Shown here: positions 46,360 through 56,640 of the stretch, one piece after another
Position numbering within the stretch: position 1 is the stretch's first letter
How the letters are laid out: each line of letters begins with the position of its first letter
Source: Membranipora membranacea
Taxonomy: Eukaryota; Bryozoa; Gymnolaemata; Cheilostomatida; Membraniporidae
DNA: 64,000 nucleotides
Direction of reading: 5' to 3'
Assembly (NCBI GenBank): GCA_914767715.1
Contig: OU612067.1
Span: 22,294,162-22,358,161 of the forward strand
Translations under genes and position numbers: made by a program
The notes under the pieces: generated by a model
Told to the model about the DNA's origin: nothing
The model's input: only the letters and a program-made list of their open reading frames with translations
Database searches by the model: none

Positions 46360-49300
46360 AGTAATAGTATGATGAGTGTGCAATGATTGAGTATTGAAGC
46401 ACCTTTTGAAAATAGAAACAATTCTTAGCCCTGATGTAACCATGCTATAACCATACCACTCCTGTTTTTACACTATTCAGTCAATTCATTAGGACTTGGC
46501 AAAAAGTCAAAACTTGGGAATTTGTCTTTGGTACTAGTACTACCCCTTTATCATATACAGATAAAATCTTTGGGACTGGGGCCTTCAGGTAATCTCTAAA
46601 CACATAGCTAATCATAGAGATACTTACGTTTGTTTGCGATATTAATTAATTATATTAGCAAACTCAATCAGGGTGCTTGGTCACTGGGTGCAGGCCCCAG
46701 AGAGCTGAGAAAAAGGTTCATTGCGTAAGGCAGCCCTCGCACCCTGTATTGATATGCCAAATCCTGCATATGGTCCCAAGATTGTCATTCTGTGAGAGTG
46801 CCATGAAATGGGGACAGACTTGGGTTTTTTTTGTGAGAAGAGTAATGTATTGGGATTATTTTTCCACATTTTATTTTGAAAAATGACCACTGTGTGGAAG
46901 TTAACCTGATGTTGAACAGTGATGGTGAACTGAGGGTAATTCATCAATAGCTTGTAAATAGACTTGTATTTTCCTGTACTGTAACAATGTTTGTATGTGG
47001 CTCCATTTCAAAAAGTTCACAAATCAACAACCAGATTTATGAAACCTAAATTTTTTACAGTTAGAAAACACAGCAAGAACTCAATACTGTACTGTACTTA
47101 TCTAAAGCAACGTCAAGCTTGGAGTTTCTGTGTCTGAAATTTGCCATTGTTCAGCCATGATTTCATGAGTTTTATCATGTTGCACGTATTTATTGTTTCA
47201 GGCAGCAAGGAAAAAGACATTGGAATGTGATTGCTGGTGATTGCGGTCCTAAAAGGATGTTACCTGCACCTTTGCATTTTCACTATCAGGCCTTGTCCAT
47301 TTAGGGTGCATATATTTTCTGAGTGTATGTCACACTCGGCCAATGTATGTTTTGGATAAAATAAGTTTAAAAAAGACAATTATAAGATGGTACTGCAATA
47401 AAATTTACAAACAGAAGCTCATCAATATTGGTTCCTTGTCTACTATTAATGGCAAAGTTTGTGGGTAGTAATTATACAAGGCCTTCAGTATAAGGCATTC
47501 AATGATTGTATATCGATCAATCGTTTTTGTTGGTTTTCACAACTTATGTACCTGTTTATGTGAATTGTTATATCATTTACTACTCATTCAAGTTCCACCT
47601 TAAGTTTTACTACCTGAAGACATGACAATGAGTCCCTCTCACTCCTTGGATGCATTACAAATGGCAAATGGCGCTTTAACTTAACTTAATCTCTTTCGAT
47701 GAAAATGGGGATGTAGCGGTATATCCCATGTCTCTGCTAATAGTTGCATGACTAAAATCTTCTTTTGGCTTTGGATCTCTATTGTTTTTGCTATTTTGAA
47801 GACTGAGTAACATGTATCATATTTCGCACAAGGTCTCTCTGTCTGTGCATGTTTTTGCTTCCATTGGCAGTTGGAGATCTCCATTCCTGTAAATTGTAAA
47901 TAGTGTCCTGCTATATTTGGATCAAACACCCTATTCAGTTTGGTAACAGCTGCAGAATAATACGCTCTTGTTGAACTGTACTTGGATTGGATTTTCCAAA
48001 AAAAGGGGAGATATGACGGCATCAGACATCAGATCAGAAAAAAGGGTATGAATGATACACCATTCCATTGGTCTAAACAAGGGTTGCTATATCTGTGACC
48101 AAGCCCAAGGACTGAAATTGACTAATTCCTTGCTGTCACTGCTGAGGTGTGTACTACTCATCAAAAGTCAGTGGATTGCACCTGTCAGTGTCCATCCAGT
48201 TTAAAATCTTGAAGGATGTTATGAGGTTGATTTAAATGTCTGCTTGACAAAAGCAAGATGTAATCTGAGAACAACAAAAAGATAAGCCACATATTACACT
48301 TCACTTAAGCCACACCCACAGCAACTACATTATTCCGATTGAGTAATATTTATATGACAGTCTATGAATCAGAGTTGTCCCCTCTTTGTGTGTAGACGAG
48401 GTGAGAAATGTGAATTATTTTACCTGCAGGTATACAAAATTTTATATGTCATAGTCCGGGCAAGTACCGAAGCCGAGGGATGACACAGAATTTTTTTCCT
48501 GTGAAGAAAATAAAAAATTCTTTATGTCATCGTTCGTCTTCCGAATACATCATGGAAGATTCCTCAAAGTTTTGTTGATATTATGCAATAGCAGCAGCAA
48601 TAATTTTTATGTATGTCAAATACTGAACTTTAATTCTCAACTTATATGGATCTTCAAGGAAGCACTTATTTGTTTTACAAAGCGTTTGAGCCATGTAGCC
48701 AAATTTAACTCTATTTAGTAACTGGTTTCATTCACCCTGATATCGGTTTCGGGTCAGTGAAGTCTGAGGCATCCCCAGGCATCAATCCAAAGACTTTCAG
48801 TCTGTCAGGGGCACTCTGCTTTATGTTAACCCTTTAAACAAAAAACAAGTCAATTAAAGTGCAAAGAGGGGTATAAAAGGCCCAGTCAAGTAAAGCGATC
48901 ACCAAGCCAAATTATACGGGGTCTTATTAGTCAATTTTGACGCTTAGCTTTTATGTTTTAGATGTTGATACTGTTGTCAACGATGGCTATATCATACGCT
49001 GCTATTCAACTTTATTTCTGGTTGTCTGCAAATCACAATTTCTTAGTTGTGACAAATATCAAGTGCTTTACATGTAAAACCCGAATGCAACGTCGACTGG
49101 CCAGTCTCCACCTCTAACTACACTTATCAGCCAATAGTCTTGCGTGTCACTAAATATGATTAATCCCCGTGTCTCCCCTAATTTGCGCCGGTCTTTGAAA
49201 TATATATTTTAGGTTTTACTTCTAAAAACAGTAGTACTTATATTTTGATAGGAGTTATCTCATCATTTCTCAAATGAGTGGACAACTCTCAATGACCTGT

Positions 49301-49834
49301 AGATATATAGACTTGAGGCAGGTTCAGTTTGATTTTCCATACGGGCTGGCAAGTTCCTATGCTAGCTTTGGATAATTTGCCCCTGCAAGTCAGAAAACTT
49401 TCTCTAGTGATTAGTAGATTTAGCAGTTGCCTTGATAACATAGTCAGTGGTATATTTAGGGTCCGCAGTTAAAGGATTGAGATCGATCCCTACTCAACAA
49501 CAATATATTGATGCTGTAGCTGTGACTGTGTTTGTTGCACGGATGTGGCGGTCTGGTGAGCATTTGGTGACAGTAAAGAATGTTTTATTCAGCTTGTCTG
49601 TAATTGAGCCCTGATAATGAATTGTCTATATTCAGTGCAAAGTATATTGTGCGTTGAGATGCCATGTTCCTCGCTGCAGGTTTTGATGTTGCATCATCGT
49701 GGTACAAATGGCAACTTCTAAGTGATAGAAGTAAGAGTAATATAAATCCTCAACTCACATTATTGATAAAACTGTTGCTGAACTGATGACTGTTGCCTCT
49801 CAATCCATGTTCCTGATCATTGCTGAATCAAATC
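46360..49834. other. gene-poor interval
   Basis: No supported gene, RNA gene or transposon was recognised. Open frames on both strands (for example 113 codons at 47681-48022 on the minus strand) lack splice or motif support. Confidence 0.4.
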
Positions 49835-51184
49835 GTATTGGGATGGGATTGGGATCCTAGATTGTCAACAGTAAATGAGCTTTGTAGCGATTCATTCTAA
49901 TTGTAACCTGCAATCATGTAAAAACAATGCATTAGGAGTAGGAATTTACCTGTTTCTACATCAAATAAACAAGAGTAAAATGTGACATAAAATGTGAATA
50001 CATACATACATAGAAATCAAATTCATCAGCTATCCGGAAAAATACTTACAAGTTATTGATCCAATATGCATTCAATAATCCACATCCACAATAATAGTAC
50101 GTTAATAAAGGTACAGTTTTACGTCTATAAAACCTCCCACTTTTAAATAGACGGAGTGATGACAGGCTATACAGGGCTGCAAAACGAGTGGCCCTGGGGC
50201 CGCATGCGGCCCGACCCAATTTTAAGCGCCCCCCCCCCCGACCCGTCTGAGAAAATCGTGTAGACGCAAAAACTATAGTTATTACATTCCCCATTTGTAC
50301 AATAATAAGGAACGCTCTTCATCTAGTCACAGTATTTAGGAATTCCCCAACCATTGCATTTGAGTGAGCTCCAATAAATGAATTGCCCACTGCAGAGGTG
50401 AAAATACTGCACACCCATATTTGAGTGTTTGATTTATGGCGAGGTTGCGGGCCCCCAGGGACAATGCAATATGTGGATGCGGCCCCATGAAAACGTCAGG
50501 CACCCCAGGGCTAAACTAACAATATCGCCATCTGAGCCAACACTTATTTAACCAAGGTAAAATGTACAAGAAAGTATTAGTCACAAATAGCTAGAAATAA
50601 CAGAAAGCTGTACTCTTGGTTACAAAAGAAAGCAGGATAATTAAGTGTCACTGTGAACAAATTTCTATATTCATCAATACAGTTATTATCGTTCATGCTG
50701 GTCAGGGCATACTGAAACACTCCTGGGATGGAGTTGATGGAATAGGAATTTACAAAGTAATATTTTATTCGAGTCCGAGTAAGATGGCACATAACAAGTT
50801 GTCAGTCAATAAGACAAGCATAGTTAGAACAATGTAAGTGAGATATATTGAGACTGAATAATAATGTATCTAGCATGAAGGCACCGGCTTAAATCCCTGT
50901 ATATCAATATGACATGGACTGCAAACATTAACACGGCTGGAAATGGAACTCCTGCTTCCAAGGTGCGGCGAGGCGGTTCAGAAGCCTTACAGATAGTTCC
51001 AATGCGTGTGTCTTTAAAATGAGAATGGTAATTCCAGGCTTGCTATCCTCACTACGACACGAAATTAAGATCTCCAACTACACTATTGCGGCTGTGATGA
51101 CATGATTGCAGGTTACAATTAAAATGAATCGCTACAAAGCTCATTTACTGTTGACAATCTACGATCCCAATCTCATCCCAATAC
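49835..51184. mobile_element. foldback-type element with 85 bp inverted ends
   Basis: The arms 49835-49919 and 51100-51184 are inverse copies with about three mismatches, starting GTATTGGGATG. The 1.18 kb interior has no coding frame of note and holds a hAT-type miniature element. No target duplication was found. The right end stops 22 bp before the DIRS-type element. Confidence 0.75.
50173..50508. mobile_element. hAT-type miniature element (336 bp) nested in the foldback element
   Basis: Flanks GGCTATAC (50165-50172) and GGCTAAAC (50509-50516) form an 8 bp duplication with one mismatch. The ends are AGGGCTGC and, inverted, CTGGGGTGC, and GGGGCCGCAT is shared by both arms. The high GC against AT-rich surroundings also marks it. 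Confidence 0.62.
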
Positions 51185-51206
51185 ACTAATGTTGTGATAT
51201 ATGTTC

Positions 51207-51270
51207 AATTATTTACTCTAAATGGTACATAGTGGAGCGAGATGTGAATAATGGCATAGCGGTAAGGGTA
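51207..51270 (+). repeat. left inverted terminal repeat of the DIRS-type element
   Basis: Its first 46 bp match 55208-55253 inverted with two mismatches. The end GGCATAGCGGTAAGGGTA matches 55429-55446 inverted with one mismatch. Confidence 0.88.
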
Positions 51271-51322
51271 AAACATTTTTCAATAACTCTATCTGCATAC
51301 ATCAAGAGAAATAATAGAATCT

Positions 51323-52348
51323 TTGGACATTCACCCTTCAGAAGCTGAGGAAGGTGAGTTACTAAATGAATATCAGATAGAAGGAGGTGTAGAACCCTCC
51401 AACAATCGCCATTTTGGGATGGTTAATGTTAATATGCCTGAGCTTGGTACCATTGACCCCGGAGCTCAGGCACTGGGAAACTTCTTAAATGAAACCGAGC
51501 CTCCTGGCGATGAGGAACACAGCCAAGGAGACAATGCAGAGGAAGTAAATGAACAATACCTGTATGAATTGGCAAACCAGTGCTTCGAAAAACAGGGCCC
51601 CGCAGTGGCCACACCTGTGGCAAAACTAGTGAACAATCACCTGGCCAGGGACTTATCTGCTAAATTGGGGACCAGCCGATCCAATGAAGACAACTCACAA
51701 TCAGGACTAGTCATGGCAAAGCTGAAAAACATCCCTGTGCCAACCAACTTTACTGAACTGAGATCATGCAGGGTGAACGACGGAGTGTTCAAGGCAATGA
51801 CCAATGCTGACCTGAGTGTGGTCGAATCAGCCTGCTGTAAGGCTGTCATTTCACAGGCAACGGCGCTTGAAAAACTGGCCATGATGAAAGAAAAGTGCGG
51901 CAAAGAGATGCACAACAGCTTCAATGAAATTTTTGCATTATTGGCGGTAGGGATTGAGTTCTCGTGTTTCGCAAGGGCCAGGACCAATGATATCCGGAGA
52001 AATAGCATTCTATCATCACTGAATGACAATTATAAACACCTATCATCGGAAACCTCCCCTAATGATGGCCTCCTCTTCGGGTCAAATCTTGAGGGAGCGA
52101 TGAAAAATGTGGAAACAACAAATAGGCTGTCCAAGAAACTGGCCAACAACAACAACAACAAAAATACACGGGGAGGTTACCGTTGTCCTTTTTTAGGCCA
52201 TGGACGGGGCAGAGGCCGATGCAGGTTTCGCCCTTACCCACAGTACAACTCGAGGTACCAAGGACCGGGAACGTATGGACAATACAAAAACAGCTACCAG
52301 AACTCGCAGCATGGGGAGAACAACCAGCTCCCACCCCACCGCCTCTAA
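51323..52348 (+). pseudogene. gag-like ORF of the DIRS-type element
   Basis: A 341-codon open frame without a clear ATG start (first in-frame start-like codon TTG at 51323). The N-terminus is acidic (AEEGELLNEYQIEGG). The middle is alpha-helical. The C-terminus is a basic Gly/Arg/Tyr/Asn-rich tail (GRGRGRCRFRPYPQY) after an Asn run, suited to nucleic-acid binding. It overlaps the next frame, which begins around 52200. The lost start codon and the state of the neighbours suggest an inactive copy. Confidence 0.75.
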
Positions 52349-52369
52349 CCAAGAGCAGCAGAGGGTAGG

Positions 52370-53975
52370 TAAACTACAATACCACATAAGTATGTGGAAA
52401 TCAATCACTACTGACTCTGAAATTCTTGAGATCGTGAGAGGTTACAAACTTGATTTTGTTGAAATTCCCGTACAAAAGTTTGTGCCTTTTCCACTAAGAT
52501 TTTCAGTCGAAGACTCACTTACAATTGACCTTGAGATACATAGGCTTTTGGAAATCGGTGCCATTGAAAATTCTGCCCACCAGGCAGGGGAGTTTATATC
52601 AAACATCTTCACCAGGAAGAAACCTAATGGCAAGATTAGGATCATTATCAATCTTAAACCTCTCAACCTGTACCTTTCATACACTCATTTTGAGATGGAA
52701 CATCTTGATTTTGTCACTGAGTTAGTCAAGAAAGATGATTGGTTTGCTAGCATTGATTTAACCGAGGCATATTTTGCTGTCTCGATTCATAAGTCACATT
52801 GGAAGTTCCTCAAGTTCTTTTGGAGAGGAAAACTTTATCATTATAAATGTCTTAGCTTTGGCATTTCACAGAGCCCTTATTGCTTTACAAGACTATGTAA
52901 ACCGATCTTAGCGGTTCTAAGAGGGACATAACACACACGCTGCTCTATTTATATTGATGACATAATTCTGGTCGCCAGGACTAGGATCAGGCTTAACAGA
53001 GCTGTTAACATTGCTTTGAATCTGCTTTCAAATCTAGGCTTTATTGATAACATGGAAAAGTCGGTTCTAGAACCCACAAAAAGTATTAAGCACTTGGGGT
53101 TTGTTCTGAACAGTACTAAGTTGTCAGTTTCGATCCCTAGGGAAAAGCTTACAATAATTAGATCTGGCTGCTCTGCGGTCTCTGCCAGGGCAAACCATGT
53201 GAAAATTCGAGATGTAGCTAGGATCATAGGCCAGCCTGTAACCTACTCTCAGGGTACTGAGTGGGGCAGATTGTATTATAGAGATCTGGAAAGGGAAAAA
53301 ATCCAGGCTCTGAAAAAGTCACTTGGGGATTATGACGCATTTATGACGCATTTATGACGCTGTCTCCCAAGGTATTGGACAACTTCAAATTCTTGTTGTC
53401 AGGTTTTGAAGAAGTTAGTAGGACAGCTGTGGGCTGTGGTCAGGTCTGTGCAGTGTGGTGGGAGGGCATTATCATGTAACATATAGTGTGCACATTTCTT
53501 AATCATTATATTGCCTGGGCGGCTAAATATTGTGGCTCAATGACAGTGGGCTTGCTGGTGTGACACGGCTAAAATCTGTGTTTTGTTTCCCAAATTAATT
53601 CAGGCCTGTTCACCAACAAGCCGCGTGGTTACAAAACGCGACCTTACGGTATTGTTAATCAATGAGGGGTCCCCTGATGTGAACTTATTTGCCTCTAGGC
53701 TAAACCATAAAGTTAGACAATACTTCTCGTGGCAGCCTGACCCAGCCTGTTCTGGCGTAGATGCTTTCTCTGTGGACTGGGCTCAGTTTGGACTGGCTTA
53801 TGCATTCCCACCATTGGGTCTGGTGGGCAGGGTTGTAAATAATGCTCTTTGTGAGAGAGCCAACTTAATATTAGTGGCTCCAAATTGGCCATCGCAGCAC
53901 TGGTTTCCAGTTGTTCATGATTCCATAATATGTGAACCTGCCAGTTACACAAGGCACAGTGAAATTGTGTCATGA
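52370..53975 (+). pseudogene. reverse transcriptase / RNase H of the DIRS-type element
   Basis: The RT frame begins after the gag stop. Motifs: FTRKKPNGKIRIIINLKPLN, DWFASIDLTEAYFAVSIH (A box) and FGISQSPYCFTRLCKPIL. A TAA at 52929-52931 precedes the catalytic YIDD (52950-52961) in the same frame. The frame continues to HLGFVLNSTKLSVSIPR and YYRDLEREKIQALKK, then breaks near 53357 beside a short ATTTATGACGC duplication. A third piece, 53583-53975, holds VNLFASRLNHKVRQYFSW and VDAFSVDWAQFGLAYAFPP, typical of the region after RT in DIRS elements. The RNase H core between 53360 and 53580 is too decayed to read. Confidence 0.88.
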
Positions 53976-54080
53976 TCCCTCTAAAGAGCATCCAATCTGG
54001 AACAAATTACACCTTACTTGTTTTAGGTTCGAGGGAAAACACTAAGACGTTTCGAACACCAACTATCAGACGTTGCTCAA

Positions 54081-55151
54081 ATGATATTCACTGAAGGTCT
54101 GGCTAAAGGTACAAAATCACAGTATATGTCAGCATTTCGGCTGTTCCAGGATTTCTGCAACGCTCAAGGTCATGTCGATGGTTTCAACATACCTGTCGCT
54201 CTAGGCGTGGAGTATCTTACATCACTGTACAAAGGAGGTAAGAGCTACACAAACATCAACACTGCCAGATCAGCCATTTCACAGTATGCTAACATTGCTG
54301 AGGGTGATGGGGTGAAAGACTTTGGCAAGCACCCGCTGGTTACTGGATTCATGAAAGGGGTCTTTGAGCTTAGACCTGCTTTGCCTAGATACCAATCAAC
54401 TTGGGATGCTGGTTCTGTATTGGCCAGCTTAGAGAATGACAATGACACAGCAGTAATCAAACAGTTGACACTGAAATGTGCTACCTTGTTAGCTCTAACT
54501 TCGGGCCAAAGGATTCAGACGCTAGCTGCTTTGACCGTAGACAATGTTTGTCATAAAACCGATAGAGTTGTGCTGACTATAGACACTTTATTGAAGACCT
54601 CCAGACCAGGTTTTCACCCAAGAATTGAACTTTGTAGATTTGTCGAAAATGACAGTATATGTCCGATAAAATGCTTGGAGGCTTGTATACGGAGAACATC
54701 CGATATCAGGAAATGCACTCAGCTCTTTATTAGCGTATAGAAACCTTATAATCCGGTGTCTGCTCAGACCCTCAGTAGATGGATTTGTGTAGTATTACAT
54801 GATTCAGGTGTTCCTGACAGTTTTAAAGCGCATAGTATACGCTCTGCTACCACCTCAAAGGCAGTAGCCAGGACTGACATTAACGTTATAGTGAAGGCTG
54901 CGGGATGGTCTTCGCGCAGAACATTTGATAAATTTTACAATAAGCCACTGCATTCTGCCCAGTCGTTTTCTAATGCGGTGCTCTCCGAAGAATCTCGGTT
55001 TTTGGCTGCCTTATATTGGTTCTGTCATATTATGTTGATACTCAGGTTATCATTGTTAGCTCAGGTGGAGCTGTTACCTTTACAGGTAACATTTTGTTTT
55101 ATTTGTTGTTTCAAAATGAAAATTAAACTGCTATACACAGAATTACACTAG
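54081..55151 (+). pseudogene. tyrosine recombinase of the DIRS-type element (one in-frame stop)
   Basis: The N-terminal SAM-like domain spans residues 1-90 (TKSQYMSAFRLFQDFC). The catalytic part has Arg in LTSGQRIQTLAAL (residue 144). After a TAG at 54738-54740 it continues in the same frame with HSIRSATTS (the HxxR pair), AAGWSSRRTFDKFYNKP (Trp and the nucleophile Tyr). All catalytic residues R, H, R, Y are present, and only the single stop separates the halves. The enzyme would recombine the circular cDNA into the genome without a target duplication. Confidence 0.92.
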
Positions 55152-55255
55152 TAGTATCGTGTAGTATATTGTGGAATTACCGGGAACGCGACTGGGACAA
55201 AGATGCAATTATTCACATCTCACTCCACTATGTACCATTTCGAGTAAATAATTCC

Positions 55256-55541
55256 CCCCAGTTAAGTGATACTTACCTACGCCAGTAGTCGTAAGTTGAA
55301 ACTTGACTGGAATTATTTACTCGTTGGTACATGGAGTGAGGTGAATAATAGCCCTCCTCTCCCACCCTGAAGGAGTTTATATGTCTTTGGTCAGTCGTGT
55401 TACCCGGTGGCAAATTGTGACGTTAGTGTACCCTTACCGCTATGCTATTATTCACCTCACTCCATGTACCAACGAGTAAATAATTCCAGCCAAGTTTCAA
55501 CTTACGACTACTGGTGTAGGTAAGTATCACTTAACTGGGGG
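55256..55541. repeat. terminal palindrome of the DIRS-type element
   Basis: The arms 55256-55350 and 55448-55541 are inverse copies (CAGTTAAGTGATACTTACC ... GGTGAATAAT) around a spacer of about 97 bp that contains TACCCTTACCGC. The inner arms equal the left terminal repeat of the element. Such complementary regions are used in rolling or circular intermediates of DIRS elements. Confidence 0.85.
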
Positions 55542-56144
55542 AATTATTTTGATATTAGTACTTACTGTTCCTTGATACGCTGGTACTCATACAAGAACAA
55601 ACATAACATCAATAATTCAATCAAGATACAAAGAGTGGACATCTGAAAAAACTTAAGTTATTTGCAGAGTTTGCACTGTCTGTGACTATATTTTCTTACC
55701 TCCAGAGTAAACTTTAACAACATCTAAGTTTATTTTGATGATAATATGTGGCAAATTGCTAATCTCCTTTAGCTTGACTCCAACATGAGCATACAGAATA
55801 TAATCGCTGGCCCATTATGAGAAAGTATGCTAATTGGATATTTTGTCAAACTGAGATAATTGTACGCTATGATACAAGGAGAAATTTTTTTGGCCATTTG
55901 TATTTTGAATTTGGGCTAATTTTTTGTCCAGGTATGTGAAATGATCTTAAGAATCCAGAAATGGTCCTTAATCCAATTTCTGGTTTTGCAAGTTAGTTCT
56001 TGGTCGTGCTAGTTAAAGTGTTTGTAAAGGGAACAGGTTTTTGGTATCATTCTAGAGCTATCAGTCTAGTTTAGAACATTATGCTATGTCCAAAAGCAGC
56101 CTGTGGCCCAGTTAAGAATTATTTGCACTCAAAGTTGGGATGAG

Positions 56145-56220
56145 AAGGTACTAAAAAGGTACTATTTTTCTCCTTTGGAGTTGTGATCACTTGTAGAAAA
56201 TAGTACCTTTTTAGTACCTT
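56145..56220. ncRNA. perfect 24 bp-arm hairpin, precursor-miRNA-like or miniature repeat
   Basis: The arms 56145-56168 and 56197-56220 are exact inverse copies, AAGGTACTAAAAAGGTAC then TATTTT, with a 28-base loop. Size and shape fit a small-RNA precursor, but the internal repeat of GGTACT also fits a foldback remnant. There is no evidence of expression. Confidence 0.35.
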
Positions 56221-56421
56221 AGATTATAATGGGAATATACAGTATCTCGTAAATAAGACTTTTTGTTATGACACAGTGGTTTTGATATTCCCTGCATACA
56301 ATATTAAACCACACAGAATTTATCTATTGAATGAATGAGTGAATACAATGCAAAGTTAATCTGTCCCATGTTATGTGGCTTTGCTGGTAAAATGGGATAA
56401 TGTATAAAATTTCATTATTGA

Positions 56422-56640
56422 ATGACAAAGCAAACGATCGAAATCAAGCACAGCAAAAATTATAACTCTAGCTCATCCGACAGCGAAAGTGAAAATTATA
56501 GGGAGATTAACAGATCCAGTGAGAGCGAGATTGAATATCATTCAGGAGGCAATTGTAGCAAATCGACGTCGGGTCCATGTGATTATCATAGGGAAAATGT
56601 CCCTGAGGTAGTCACACCACTCAAGTTTAAATCTGTATGA
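56422..56640 (+). CDS. small Ser/Glu-rich open frame, unassigned
   Basis: ATG at 56422, 72 codons, with SSSSDSESEN and SSESEIEYHSGG, then stop at 56638-56640 (the last codons also contain a possible donor TCT|GTATGA). Low complexity and phospho-acceptor-rich. It could be an exon of an unseen gene or chance. No family was recognised. Confidence 0.2.
   Translation: MTKQTIEIKHSKNYNSSSSDSESENYREINRSSESEIEYHSGGNCSKSTSGPCDYHRENVPEVVTPLKFKSV

Larger units (their letters stand above)
51207..55541 (+). mobile_element. DIRS-type tyrosine-recombinase retrotransposon, degenerate
   Basis: It carries a gag-like frame, RT/RNase H and a tyrosine recombinase in one orientation, with no integrase and no LTR, as in DIRS elements. 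The left inverted terminal repeat (51207-51270, AATTATTTACTC ... GCGGTAAGGGTA) recurs inverted at 55208-55253 (short form) and at 55429-55485 (extended form). The 55256-55541 region is itself a large palindrome. This fits the terminal-plus-internal-complementary-region layout of DIRS elements. Several stops show it is inactive. Confidence 0.9.

Noticed and set aside
47681-48022. 113-codon minus-strand open frame
   Set aside because: No splice sites in keeping with an exon, no neighbour and no motif; chance length in an AT-rich region cannot be excluded.
52059-52408. Frames antisense to, or overlapping, the end of the DIRS gag-like region
   Set aside because: Only the + strand gag-like and RT frames carry family motifs; the others are shadows.
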